The translations under genes were made by a program, and so were the position numbers. Below are positions 12,551-20,312 of a stretch of 34,929 nucleotides of DNA, in pieces (positions within the stretch are counted from its first letter, which is position 1; each line of letters begins with the position of its first letter). The DNA comes from Pseudomonas sp. Irchel 3E20. Its GTDB lineage: Bacteria > Pseudomonadota > Gammaproteobacteria > Pseudomonadales > Pseudomonadaceae. Under the pieces are notes generated by a model that was given only the letters and a program-made list of their open reading frames with translations, was not told where the DNA came from and ran no database searches. Location: assembly GCF_900187645.1 (NCBI RefSeq), contig NZ_FYEE01000022.1, forward strand, positions 1 through 34,929, written 5' to 3'.

Positions 12551-12883
12551 ATGCCAAACATGCCAGACAAACCAGACACTTGGGCGATAGCGCTTGCATG
12601 GTTGAGCCAGCATTCGCCAATCCTCTATGCGGCTGCGTTGTCCTGTGCGATGGCCGTCTTACGCATCACCTACGGCGGCGGTACACGGCGCCAGATGATC
12701 GTGGAGGGTGCTATCTGTGGCGGTCTGGCCCTGACGATCATCAGCGGGCTTGAGTTTTTCCATTTGCCCCAGAGCATGGCCACCTTCGTAGGTGGCTGGG
12801 TTGGCTTTCTGGGCGTGGAGAAGATCCGCTCTATTGCTGATCGTGTGACGGACTTCAAGCTGCCCAGTCGCAAGATCGATTAA
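12551..12883 (+). CDS. Lambda-family phage holin
   Basis: 110 residues with three hydrophobic segments at about 24-42, 48-70 and 75-92. The patterns 'ALAWLSQHSPILYAAALSCAMAVLRITYGGG' and 'RRQMIVEGAICGGLALTIISGLEFF...FVGGWVGFLGVEKIR' match the lambda S-type class I holin family. GGAGG lies seven bases before the ATG. It would form membrane lesions at lysis. No endolysin gene lies next to it, so that gene is probably outside the window. Confidence 0.88.
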   Translation: MPNMPDKPDTWAIALAWLSQHSPILYAAALSCAMAVLRITYGGGTRRQMIVEGAICGGLALTIISGLEFFHLPQSMATFVGGWVGFLGVEKIRSIADRVTDFKLPSRKID

Positions 12884-12921
12884 TCCGCGCCACGTTTTCG
12901 GATGCGCCAAATCGTGGCGCG
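12880..12921. repeat. Palindromic element, copy 2 (between holin and HslV-like gene)
   Basis: Arms CGCGCCACG (12886-12894) and CGTGGCGCG (12913-12921) flank an 18-nt loop. Bases 12880-12899 are identical, in inverted orientation, to 6632-6651 of copy 1, and the arm spacing is the same. It starts at the holin stop codon. Confidence 0.75.
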
Positions 12922-12939
12922 CAATCATGAGGGATGCAT

Positions 12940-13380
12940 ATGACGACCATTGCCTACAAAGACGGCGTGATCGCCTATGACGGTCGCCAGACTCGAAACG
13001 ATCGCATCGTTTCTGACGCCGCGCAGAAGTGCCAGGTTGTCGATGGTGTCAGCTTCTTCCTGTCAGGCGCGGTATGCGATGAGAGGGCTTTGATCGCCGC
13101 CTACTTCGGCACGCCATCAGCGGTGCCTGTGGAGTGCTCAGGCTATGTCGTCGACGGTGGGAAGCTTCTGATGGTCGGCCATGACGACAAGACGGGCATC
13201 TGGAAGCAGGATCTAGATTTGGCAAACCCTGACGCAATTGGCAGTGGCTATGCATATGCCATCGCCGCAATGGATATGGGTGCAAGCGCAGAAGACGCAG
13301 TGCGCGCCGCCATGAAGCGAGACATCTACACCGGCGGCACGATCCGTTCGGTAATCATTGATCAGGCCAAGGCGGGGTAG
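12940..13380 (+). CDS. HslV/proteasome-like Ntn-hydrolase
   Basis: 146 residues from the ATG at 12940 (GAGGG six bases upstream; the ATG at 12934 abuts it). The protein begins M-TTIAYKDGVIAYDGR, like HslV (TTI.....G.VV..D.), so Thr2 would be the N-terminal nucleophile after Met removal. 'DAIGSGYAYAIAAMDMGASAEDAVRAAMKRD' matches the IGSG...A motif of HslV. Phage members of this family are known but their substrates are not. It sits between holin and packaging genes. It could be an active peptidase or an inactive relative. Confidence 0.75.
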   Translation: MTTIAYKDGVIAYDGRQTRNDRIVSDAAQKCQVVDGVSFFLSGAVCDERALIAAYFGTPSAVPVECSGYVVDGGKLLMVGHDDKTGIWKQDLDLANPDAIGSGYAYAIAAMDMGASAEDAVRAAMKRDIYTGGTIRSVIIDQAKAG

Positions 13381-13428
13381 GTGTGCCGCAGCTGAGTGCG
13401 GAACAGGCGGATTTTCAAGGCTAGAAAG

Positions 13429-13470
13429 TTGACAGCACGGTAACATCTCCTGACCTATATCAGGGGGGAG
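13429..13470 (+). promoter_or_regulatory. Possible promoter and ribosome-site hairpin of the membrane protein gene
   Basis: TTGACA (13429-13434) is a perfect -35, but the best -10 (CCTATA or TATATC) lies 19-21 bp away, so promoter strength is doubtful. CTCCTGA (13447-13453) pairs with TCAGGGG (13460-13466, one wobble), immediately next to the GGAG ribosome site (13467-13470); CTCC could also pair with GGAG directly. Confidence 0.4.
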
Positions 13471-13475
13471 CAACT

Positions 13476-13898
13476 ATGTTGGAAGATCCAAGAGTTACCG
13501 CGCTGGATGATCACTATTACAAAGGCAGTCTTACATTCGACCAGTTTGTTTTGGGCGCCAATCTAGCGGCAGCGGCCTATCTCGCTCAGACACTCAAATA
13601 CGGGGTGATTGGATGGAACGAGAACACGCTGTTAATGACTCCTTTACTTGTTCTTGGAGTGGCGGCGTGGTTAGGCTTTAAAAGGGTCGAATGTACAATT
13701 CACTTACTAAAAGTGAATGCTCGGTACCTAGAGCTTTGCCATGCAAATCCAGGCCGTGATCTTTCTGGCGCTCGGGAGGTAACTCATGAGTGGAGTAAAA
13801 AGACGGGTTTCTTCTACCGCTGGCGCAACAGATCGATCTTCCTCGGGCTCGCCTCCCACGTTGGCGTGAAGCTACTTTCCGCATACCCAATTTTCTAA
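13476..13898 (+). CDS. Two-helix inner-membrane protein, accessory
   Basis: 140 residues with two hydrophobic segments, about 25-42 (FVLGANLAAAAYLAQTL) and 50-67 (NTLLMTPLLVLGVAAWLGF), and a basic C-terminal part (KKTGFFYRWRNR). GGGGGGAG lies five bases before the ATG. No family recognised. Its place between lysis and packaging genes and its own candidate promoter suggest an accessory cargo gene; superinfection exclusion or a lysis-timing role are possibilities without direct evidence. Confidence 0.6.
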   Translation: MLEDPRVTALDDHYYKGSLTFDQFVLGANLAAAAYLAQTLKYGVIGWNENTLLMTPLLVLGVAAWLGFKRVECTIHLLKVNARYLELCHANPGRDLSGAREVTHEWSKKTGFFYRWRNRSIFLGLASHVGVKLLSAYPIF

Positions 13899-13912
13899 CA
13901 TTGGAGTTGGCG

Positions 13913-14536
13913 ATGGATAGACCATACCCGCCGCCATCATTGGCTGAGCTTGCCGACCTATCCTACTTCGGCATTCGCCTGACGCCCGCGCCTGAGGTGT
14001 GGGAGTGGCTACAAGCCGAGATCCTTGCCGACACCGGCAGCATTCACAACGAAGACCATGCTCACCTACTGGATGCAGACATTCGGGTCATGTGGGCGTC
14101 GTCGAGCTTCGAGAAGCAGGGTAGGACAGTCCTGGGCCAGGCCGAACAAGTAGCGTTCCGCGCCGGCGGTTGGCAGAAAGCCCGGATGGAGCAACAGATG
14201 CGTGATTGGTTCGGCGATGTGCCGGCCTTCATCATCACGCTCGCCGCTGACTACTGCGCCCAGTGCAGCGACACCGACTTCTGCGCCCTGATCGAACACG
14301 AGCTGTATCACCTGGCTCACGCGGCCGACAAGTACGGTCAACCAGCATTCACCCAAGACGGTGCACCGAAGATCAAGCTGCAGGGCCACGACGTAGAAGA
14401 GTTCGTCGGTGTGGTCCGTCGCTACGGTGCGAGCCCTGACGTTCAAGCGTTGGTGGATGCTGCAAACAGTCCTGCCGAGGTGGGGAAATTGAACATTGCG
14501 AGGGCCTGCGGAACCTGTCTGCTCAGATCGGCCTGA
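13913..14536 (+). CDS. Putative phage metallopeptidase (HExxH)
   Basis: 207 residues; ATG at 13913 with GGAG upstream. The zinc-protease motif HELYH lies near residue 130 (CALIEHELYHLAHAADKYG), with a possible third ligand in GHDVEEF. 'AEQVAFRAGGWQKARMEQQMRDWFGDVPAFIITLAADYC' precedes it. This matches the family annotated as putative phage metallopeptidases, always near the terminase. Substrate and role are unknown. Confidence 0.8.
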   Translation: MDRPYPPPSLAELADLSYFGIRLTPAPEVWEWLQAEILADTGSIHNEDHAHLLDADIRVMWASSSFEKQGRTVLGQAEQVAFRAGGWQKARMEQQMRDWFGDVPAFIITLAADYCAQCSDTDFCALIEHELYHLAHAADKYGQPAFTQDGAPKIKLQGHDVEEFVGVVRRYGASPDVQALVDAANSPAEVGKLNIARACGTCLLRSA

Positions 14537-14567
14537 AATTTGACAGGCATTAGACGGAATCCAATTT

Positions 14568-15029
14568 ATGGCAAACCTGAATAGTGAGGTGAAAGGCTTC
14601 ATCGTTCAGGCCTTGGCGTGCTTTGACACCCCCTCTCAGGTGGTGGAGGCCGTCAAACAAGAATTCGGCATTGAGATATCGCGTCAGCTTTGTGAGTCGC
14701 ATGATGCAACCAAGCGGGCGAGCAAGACTCTCGCCGCCAAATGGGTGACGCTGTTTCACGATACCCGCAAGCGATTCAGGGAGGAGACGGCAGAGATACC
14801 GATAGCCAACCGCGCCCATCGACTGCGCACCCTTGGCCGCATGGCCGAGAAAGCCGAAAGCATGAAGAACATTGCGCTGACTGCCCAGCTACTGGAGCAG
14901 GCAGCCAAAGAGTGTGGCGACATCTACGTCAACCGGGCCAGGAAGGAAGAAGCTGGTGATGAACCGGTAATCCCGACCCGCATTCAGGTCGATGTGGTGG
15001 ATGCGAGGAAGCCGAATGCCGAGCCTTAA
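14568..15029 (+). CDS. Terminase small subunit (DUF2280)
   Basis: 153 residues. 'EVKGFIVQALACFDTPSQVVEAVKQEFGIEISRQLCESHDATK' is the DUF2280 N-terminus, a helix-turn-helix that recognises packaging DNA; 'LEQAAKECGDIYVNRARKEEA' is the conserved C-terminal part. It overlaps the large subunit by 14 bases in another frame. The ribosome site is modest (ACGGA). Confidence 0.88.
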   Translation: MANLNSEVKGFIVQALACFDTPSQVVEAVKQEFGIEISRQLCESHDATKRASKTLAAKWVTLFHDTRKRFREETAEIPIANRAHRLRTLGRMAEKAESMKNIALTAQLLEQAAKECGDIYVNRARKEEAGDEPVIPTRIQVDVVDARKPNAEP

Positions 15030-16317
15030 CGTTCCGCAATCACAGTTCCTCTTGTTGCCCCACAAGTTTCGTGCGTTCGTTGCCGGGTTCGGCTCAGGCA
15101 AAACTTGGGTTGGCTGCTCGGCACTGAGCAAGCATTTCATGGAGTGGCCTGGGGTCAACGCTGGCTACTTCGCACCGACTTACCCGCAGATCCGGGACAT
15201 CTTCTATCCGACGATGGATGAGGTGGCCTACGACTGGGGGCTGAAGACCAAGATCAACCAGGCGAACCACGAAGTTCACATCTACAGCGGCCGGCAGTAC
15301 CGCGGTACTGTGATTTGCCGGTCGATGGAGAAGCCGCAGACCATCGTCGGTTTCAAGATTGGCCACGCCCTGGTGGATGAGCTGGACGTGCTGACTGCCC
15401 TGAAGGCACAGCAGGCCTGGCGCAAGATCATCGCCCGGATGCGCTACAACTTGCCCGGGCTGAAGAACGGGGTGGACGTCACTACGACGCCGGAAGGCTT
15501 TAAGTTCGTCTTCCTGCAGTTCGTGAAGCAGCTGCGCGACAAGCCGTCGCTCAAGGAGATGTACGGTCTGGTGCAGGCCAGCACGTTCGACAACGAGCTG
15601 AACTTGCCGGATGACTACATCGAATCGCTGATGGAGTCGTATCCGCCGCAGTTGATCCTGGCGTACCTCAAAGGGCAGTTCGTCAACCTGACGTCCGGCA
15701 CGATCTACACGGCTTACGACCGCAAGCTCAACGGATGCTTCGACACCGTGCAGCCCGGCGAGCCGCTGTTCATTGGGATGGACTTCAACGTCGGCAAGAT
15801 GGCGGCGATCACCCACATCAAGCGCGACCAGGGTCTGCCCCGGGCGGTTGATGAACTGGTCGATGGCTACGACACGCCGGACATGATCCGCCGTATCAAG
15901 GAGCGCTACTGGCGCCACAACGGCAACAGTTTCGAGAAGACCTGCGAGATCCGAATTTACCCGGATGCCTCCGGTGGTTCGCGGAAGTCGGTAAACGCCA
16001 GTGAAACGGACATCGCAATCCTCAGGCAGGCGGGCTTTTCGGTGATTGCGCCCGATGCAAACCCGCCAGTTAAGGATCGGATCAACGCCATGAACGCTAT
16101 GTTCTGCAATGCGCAGGGTGAGCGGCGCTACCAGGTGAACCCGTTCACTTGCCCAACCTATGCCGACGGCCTGGAGCAGCAGGTGTGGTCAGCCAATGGG
16201 GAGCCGGACAAGAAGTCAGGCAATGACCACGCAAACGACGCAGGCGGGTACTTCATCCATCACGACTACCCGATTGTAAAACCGGTAATCCACATCCCTG
16301 TAACCTTCACTTTCTGA
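15016..16317 (+). CDS. terL: Terminase large subunit
   Basis: 433 residues from the ATG at 15016 (GAGGAAG upstream). Walker A is AGFGSGKTW (residues 23-31) and Walker B GHALVDELDVL (about 117-127), giving the packaging ATPase. The C-terminal nuclease has acidic sites in FIGMDFNVGKMA, IYPDASGG and DHANDAGGYFIH. All key residues are present. It cuts and pumps DNA into the prohead. Confidence 0.95.
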   Translation: MPSLNVPQSQFLLLPHKFRAFVAGFGSGKTWVGCSALSKHFMEWPGVNAGYFAPTYPQIRDIFYPTMDEVAYDWGLKTKINQANHEVHIYSGRQYRGTVICRSMEKPQTIVGFKIGHALVDELDVLTALKAQQAWRKIIARMRYNLPGLKNGVDVTTTPEGFKFVFLQFVKQLRDKPSLKEMYGLVQASTFDNELNLPDDYIESLMESYPPQLILAYLKGQFVNLTSGTIYTAYDRKLNGCFDTVQPGEPLFIGMDFNVGKMAAITHIKRDQGLPRAVDELVDGYDTPDMIRRIKERYWRHNGNSFEKTCEIRIYPDASGGSRKSVNASETDIAILRQAGFSVIAPDANPPVKDRINAMNAMFCNAQGERRYQVNPFTCPTYADGLEQQVWSANGEPDKKSGNDHANDAGGYFIHHDYPIVKPVIHIPVTFTF

Positions 16318-16324
16318 GGCCAAT

Positions 16325-17743
16325 ATGGCGAATTACAGCATTCCCCGGGCAGAGTACGCACAAGCCCTGGCTGGCTGGCAGTTGGTGAAGCGTTGCGTTG
16401 CTGGCGCCCGCGAGGTTCGCAAGCACGATGAATACCTGCCGATGCCTGACCCGGAGAACAAATCACCTGAGAATCAGGCCCGGTACAAGCAGTACAAGAG
16501 GCGGGCGATGTTCCTCAACGTTACCGGGCGCACGCGCGCGGGGCTGATGGGGGCGGTGTTCCGCAAGACTGCTGAGTTGTCGCTGCCGACAGCGGTTGAG
16601 TACCTGAAAGAGAACGCCAGTGGCGACGGAACCAGCCTTGAGCAGCTCTCGAAAGAGTCTGTAGGCGAATGCCTGGACACGGGGCGCGGCGGTTTCTTGG
16701 TCGATTTCCCGACGGTCACGTCAGAAAGCGGCGTTTCCTCGATGGCCGACCTCAGCACCAAGCGCGCCTTGATTCACTTCTACGGCGCCTTGTCCATCAT
16801 CGACTGGGATGAGCAGGTGATCGACGGCGTTAAGCGTCTGGTGTACGTGAACCTGCAGGAGTGTGTGACCGAGTTCAACCCTGCCGAGCTTTCGCGTGAA
16901 ACCTACAACCAGAGCCGTGTCCTACTCCTGATAGACGGTGAATACGTCCAGCGGGTCTACAAGGAAGGCGATGATGGCTATACGGAAGCTAAGCCAACGG
17001 ATAAGGCAGGCAATGCGTTCGACCACATCCCCTTTAGCTTCTACGGCGCCCAGAACAACGACGCAAGCATCGACAAGTCGCCCTTGGAAGACCTGGCCGA
17101 CGTGAATATTCTCCACTATGGCAACAGCGCCACGGTGGAGGAGAGTGGGTTCATCAGTTCTCAGCCGACTCTGTTCATCACAACCGACATCAGCGCGGAC
17201 GAGTTCGTTAAGGCAAACCCGAACGGTATGCAGATCGGCTCTCGTCGAGGGCACATGCTCGGGAAGTCCGGTTCGGCAGTGTTGTTGCAGGCAGACGAAA
17301 GCCAGCTTGCCCGCACGCTGATGAAGGACAAAGAAGAGCAGATGCTCATGATCGGCGCCCGTATCGTCCAGCAGGGCGGCGGAGCCGAGACGGCAGAGGC
17401 TGTTCGAATCCGGTATAGCTCGGACAACAGCGTGCTGGGCACCATTGCCGGCAACGTGTCCGAGGCGCTGAAGCTGGCCATTCTTGACGCTGAGCGCTTC
17501 ATGATCGGTGAGCCAGACGAGAAGGGCACCGTGTTCTGGCTCAACCAGTCGTTCTTCGACGAGACCATGACAGCCCAAGACATCCTGGCCCAGGTTCAGC
17601 TATGGCAGCAGGGCTTCATTGCCAAGTCTGATGTTCGGGTGAACCTCCGTCAGGGTGGCGTGCTCGAGGCTGACCGCACTGATGATCTGATTGATGAAGA
17701 GCTGGCGAGTCAACCACCAGTAGGCGGAAGCGATGAGCAATGA
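16325..17743 (+). CDS. Portal protein (DUF4055)
   Basis: 472 residues, of normal size for this portal group. The N-terminus (WQLVKRCVAGAREVRKHDEYLPMPDPENKS, 'RRAMFLNVTGRTRAGLMGAVFRK') and the central region (ALIHFYGALSIIDWDE) match DUF4055 proteins. The position between terminase and MuF-like head protein confirms the portal role: the dodecameric DNA channel at the head vertex. It overlaps the next gene by 11 bases. Confidence 0.88.
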   Translation: MANYSIPRAEYAQALAGWQLVKRCVAGAREVRKHDEYLPMPDPENKSPENQARYKQYKRRAMFLNVTGRTRAGLMGAVFRKTAELSLPTAVEYLKENASGDGTSLEQLSKESVGECLDTGRGGFLVDFPTVTSESGVSSMADLSTKRALIHFYGALSIIDWDEQVIDGVKRLVYVNLQECVTEFNPAELSRETYNQSRVLLLIDGEYVQRVYKEGDDGYTEAKPTDKAGNAFDHIPFSFYGAQNNDASIDKSPLEDLADVNILHYGNSATVEESGFISSQPTLFITTDISADEFVKANPNGMQIGSRRGHMLGKSGSAVLLQADESQLARTLMKDKEEQMLMIGARIVQQGGGAETAEAVRIRYSSDNSVLGTIAGNVSEALKLAILDAERFMIGEPDEKGTVFWLNQSFFDETMTAQDILAQVQLWQQGFIAKSDVRVNLRQGGVLEADRTDDLIDEELASQPPVGGSDEQ

Positions 17744-18779
17744 AGGCTTCCTCGAAGACGCTGCTACCCGGCACCAGATTTACGTCCAGCGCTATGCCGG
17801 CGGAAACCTCAAGCGAGTGGCTGTGTTCCTCAGCAGGGCAATCAAAACAGCCAAGCAGCGCGTTTCGGATGGGCTGAGTGCTTACGGGACAAAGCGCTAC
17901 ACCTCACAGATAGAAACGCTCCAGGGCGATCTGCGGGGCATCTACGACGACCTAAAGGGCCAGGCGCAGCTTGATCTGAGCGACTTTGCCTCATATGAGG
18001 CCCAGTTCAACGCAACCATGCTCGGAAAGGTGGTGCGTGCCGTAGTGCAGCTCAACGTGCCGTCGGCTGAGATGGTCTCAGCCGCAGCGCTGGCTGATCC
18101 ACTCCAGCTTGAGGCGCGAAAGGGCATCCAGCGAATAAGCATCAGTGGTGCGCTCGACCAGTTCGGGACCAAGAAGGCCGCCGAGATCATCGGCGAGATT
18201 CAGATTGGTTCAAGCCTGGGTGAAACCAGCCAGCAGATCAGCCGGCGCCTCACCGGCATTCACCAGCTACAACAGGATCAGGCTTCGTCGCTAGTCCGCA
18301 CCATGACCAACCACATCGCCAGTACAGCGCGGGTGGAGACGCTCAAGGCGAACGACGACATCCTTAAGGGAATGCGCAGGATCGCCACGCTTGACTCCAA
18401 GACCACACTGTTCTGCATGAGCATCGATCAGACGATCATCCCGCTGGATGGCCCGCGACCGCCGTATCACTGGGGGTGCCGCACGACAATCGTGCCGGTG
18501 CTGAAGGATGAGTTTGCGCGGGAGATTCCAGGCTCTACCCGGCCCTCAATCGGCCCTGATGGGGTGACGCTGGTGTCGAGCAAGACGAGTTATCAGGAGT
18601 GGTTATCCCGCCAGCCTGCATCGTTTCAGCGTGACGTGCTGGGGCCGAATCGTTACGAGCTTTTCACGAAGGGCGAGTTAACCCTGGATAAGTTCGTGGA
18701 CGACAACGGCAAGACGCTTACGCTTCAGCAGCTTCGCGAGCGTGAGGCGATGGCGTTTGAAAAGGTTTTTGCATCGTAG
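17733..18779 (+). CDS. Minor head protein (MuF-like)
   Basis: 348 residues; GGAAGCG precedes the ATG. The MuF-like signature is near residues 210-255: 'MRRIATLDSKTTLFCMSIDQTI' and 'GPRPPYHWGCRTTIVPV', with the invariant Cys, PPxH and CR. The N-terminal half is helical. Such proteins are minor capsid components, sometimes ejected with the DNA. The C-terminal tail carries no recognisable toxin domain. Confidence 0.85.
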   Translation: MSNEGFLEDAATRHQIYVQRYAGGNLKRVAVFLSRAIKTAKQRVSDGLSAYGTKRYTSQIETLQGDLRGIYDDLKGQAQLDLSDFASYEAQFNATMLGKVVRAVVQLNVPSAEMVSAAALADPLQLEARKGIQRISISGALDQFGTKKAAEIIGEIQIGSSLGETSQQISRRLTGIHQLQQDQASSLVRTMTNHIASTARVETLKANDDILKGMRRIATLDSKTTLFCMSIDQTIIPLDGPRPPYHWGCRTTIVPVLKDEFAREIPGSTRPSIGPDGVTLVSSKTSYQEWLSRQPASFQRDVLGPNRYELFTKGELTLDKFVDDNGKTLTLQQLREREAMAFEKVFAS

Positions 18780-18784
18780 GAGAC

Positions 18785-18811
18785 GGAGCGCACGACTGTG
18801 TCATGCGCTCC
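18785..18811. repeat. Inverted repeat GGAGCGCA/TGCGCTCC
   Basis: Perfect 8-bp arms (18785-18792 and 18804-18811) with an 11-nt loop, between the ends of the converging minor head and minus-strand accessory genes. It lacks a T-tract. It shares the GGAGCG core with the repeats in the accessory gene's promoter at 19441-19493. Confidence 0.5.
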
Positions 18812-18817
18812 TGTGGG

Positions 18818-19411
18818 TTAGGCATGGCCTCGGTTGAACCAAGAGGACGGAATCTTCTGGTCTGGAGCGACCGGGTGTTTCTTACAGTACTCCTTCGCTT
18901 TGTCATAAACGATCTCCAGGCACTTCACGCTGCGGGAGTAGGGGAGGATCTGCGCTTCTAGGATCGCCTGCTCACGCTGGAAAATCTGGCCAGGCATCAG
19001 GCGAGCTTGGTTGAAGCGGACTTCACGGAAAAGTCCGGTATCGACCAGCCGGTTCGTTACCTCAGTCACCGCTTGCATCGTGTTGCGGTACGACTCGGAG
19101 ATGAAGCAGTTACGAATGAGCGCCTCCAAGGAGAAGAGCTCTCGACCTTCGAACTCGTGAAGCGGCTTCGCCCGCTTGTTGATCGGAAGGCTCTGGATTC
19201 CACAGCGCACCCAGTACTCAACGAACCGCGGCAGATCGATAGCAGCGCTTGCTCCGGCGTTGGGCAGTCGGATCGATAGGGGAATTTGGTGATCGACGTC
19301 ACCGGCCGGCTTTGCTTGCGCAGCGCCGAACACGTCAGCGTACTCAGCGTACGGCACGACGGCAAAAATTGGCTGGTCATTCTCATCGAGAATTAATTGG
19401 TGTTTCAACAT
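18818..19411 (-). CDS. Minus-strand accessory (moron) gene in the head cluster, unknown function
   Basis: 197 residues; ATG at 19411 with GAGG nine bases upstream. The first 30 residues (LKHQLILDENDQPIFAVVPYAEYADVF) resemble the start of Phd-type antitoxins, whose promoters are usually self-regulated; the rest (CGIQSLPINKRAKPLHEFEGREL, then 'LIRNCFISESYRNTMQAVTEVTNRLVDTGLF') is unfamiliar. It opposes the late operon and has its own sigma70 promoter, so it is probably expressed in the lysogen. Defence, exclusion or regulation are all possible. Confidence 0.65.
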   Translation of the reverse strand: MLKHQLILDENDQPIFAVVPYAEYADVFGAAQAKPAGDVDHQIPLSIRLPNAGASAAIDLPRFVEYWVRCGIQSLPINKRAKPLHEFEGRELFSLEALIRNCFISESYRNTMQAVTEVTNRLVDTGLFREVRFNQARLMPGQIFQREQAILEAQILPYSRSVKCLEIVYDKAKEYCKKHPVAPDQKIPSSWFNRGHA

Positions 19412-19431
19412 TTCTGATTACCTCGCGGGTC

Positions 19432-19511
19432 AGGTTAAAGGAGCAACGAAAAATCGCTCCAGGAGTAAAATATATCGCTCCTTGAGCGCTCCTTCAAGCG
19501 CAATTTAACCT
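19432..19511 (-). promoter_or_regulatory. Promoter and repeats controlling the minus-strand accessory gene
   Basis: On the minus strand: -35 TTGAAG, exactly 17 bp, -10 TATATT, a near-consensus promoter. AAGGAGCG occurs twice and TGGAGCGAT once around it, and GAGCGCTC is a palindrome in the spacer. The whole is flanked by the inverted pair CAGGTTAAA (from about 19431) and TTTAACCTG (to about 19512). These look like operator sites. Confidence 0.65.
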
Positions 19512-19524
19512 GATCAAGTACATG

Positions 19525-19547
19525 GCCGGCCAACCGCCGGCTTTTTT
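19525..19547 (+). terminator. Intrinsic terminator before the scaffold gene
   Basis: GCCGGC (19525-19530), loop CAACC, GCCGGC (19536-19541), then six T. A clear rho-independent terminator on the plus strand inside the late operon. Confidence 0.85.
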
Positions 19548-19590
19548 GTTCCTGCAGGCAGGGCCTGCACCAAGTCTCTGGGAGACAGCA

Positions 19591-20301
19591 ATGACCTTGA
19601 AATTCCAACTGGACAGCCTTGAAGGCGTAGATGAGTCCGTTCAGGCCCTGTACGTCGAGAAGGACGGCAAGTTCGTTCTTGGTATTGAAGGCCTTCCTCA
19701 GCCTGAAGACGTTTCCGGCCTGAAGTCCAAAGTTCAGGAACTGCTGGACGAGAAGAAGGCGGCTGACAAGGCTCGCAAGGAGGCCGAAGACGCGGCCCGC
19801 TTGGAGCGCGAAGAGTCGGCCCGCAAGTCAGGCAACGTCGAAGAGCTCGAAAAGTCCTGGTCCGAAAAGTACAGCCGCCGCGAAGCCGAGCTGAACGGCC
19901 TGCTGGAGCAGGAGCGCGGCACGCTGAGCACTCAGATCCGGGATCTGACTGTAGGCCGTACTGCTACTGACATCGCGACCACGCTGGCCATCCCAGGCAG
20001 CGCCAAGGCATTGCTTCCCCATATCGAACGCCGCCTGAGCGTCGAGCAGCGTGACGGTAAACCCACCGTTGTGGTGCTGGACCAGGCCGGCAAGCTCTCC
20101 GCGACCACGCTGGATGAGCTGAAAGCTGAATTCATGAACGACCCCGCATTCGGTCCACTGATCGCGGGCAGCAAGGCATCTGGCGGCGGGGCCGGCGGTG
20201 CTGGGAAGGGCGGCGGGGCCGCAAAAGGAAAAATCGGCGGCACCAAAGAGGAACGTACGGCCGCGATCGCGAGCCGGTTCCCGGATCTCCCACAATCGTA
20301 A
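19591..20301 (+). CDS. Scaffolding protein
   Basis: 236 residues from the ATG at 19591 (GGGAG upstream). A long charged coiled coil runs from about residue 45 to 115 (Lys/Glu/Ala rich), then a Gly/Lys-rich low-complexity segment near 190-215 and a short basic C-terminus. This composition and the position directly before the capsid gene are typical of phage scaffold proteins. No protease domain is visible. Confidence 0.8.
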   Translation: MTLKFQLDSLEGVDESVQALYVEKDGKFVLGIEGLPQPEDVSGLKSKVQELLDEKKAADKARKEAEDAARLEREESARKSGNVEELEKSWSEKYSRREAELNGLLEQERGTLSTQIRDLTVGRTATDIATTLAIPGSAKALLPHIERRLSVEQRDGKPTVVVLDQAGKLSATTLDELKAEFMNDPAFGPLIAGSKASGGGAGGAGKGGGAAKGKIGGTKEERTAAIASRFPDLPQS

Positions 20302-20312
20302 GGAAATAACTC

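Noticed and set aside
15094..15918. 274-codon minus-strand frame inside the large terminase
   Set aside because: A mirror of the biased codon usage of the terminase gene; no start context or protein family.
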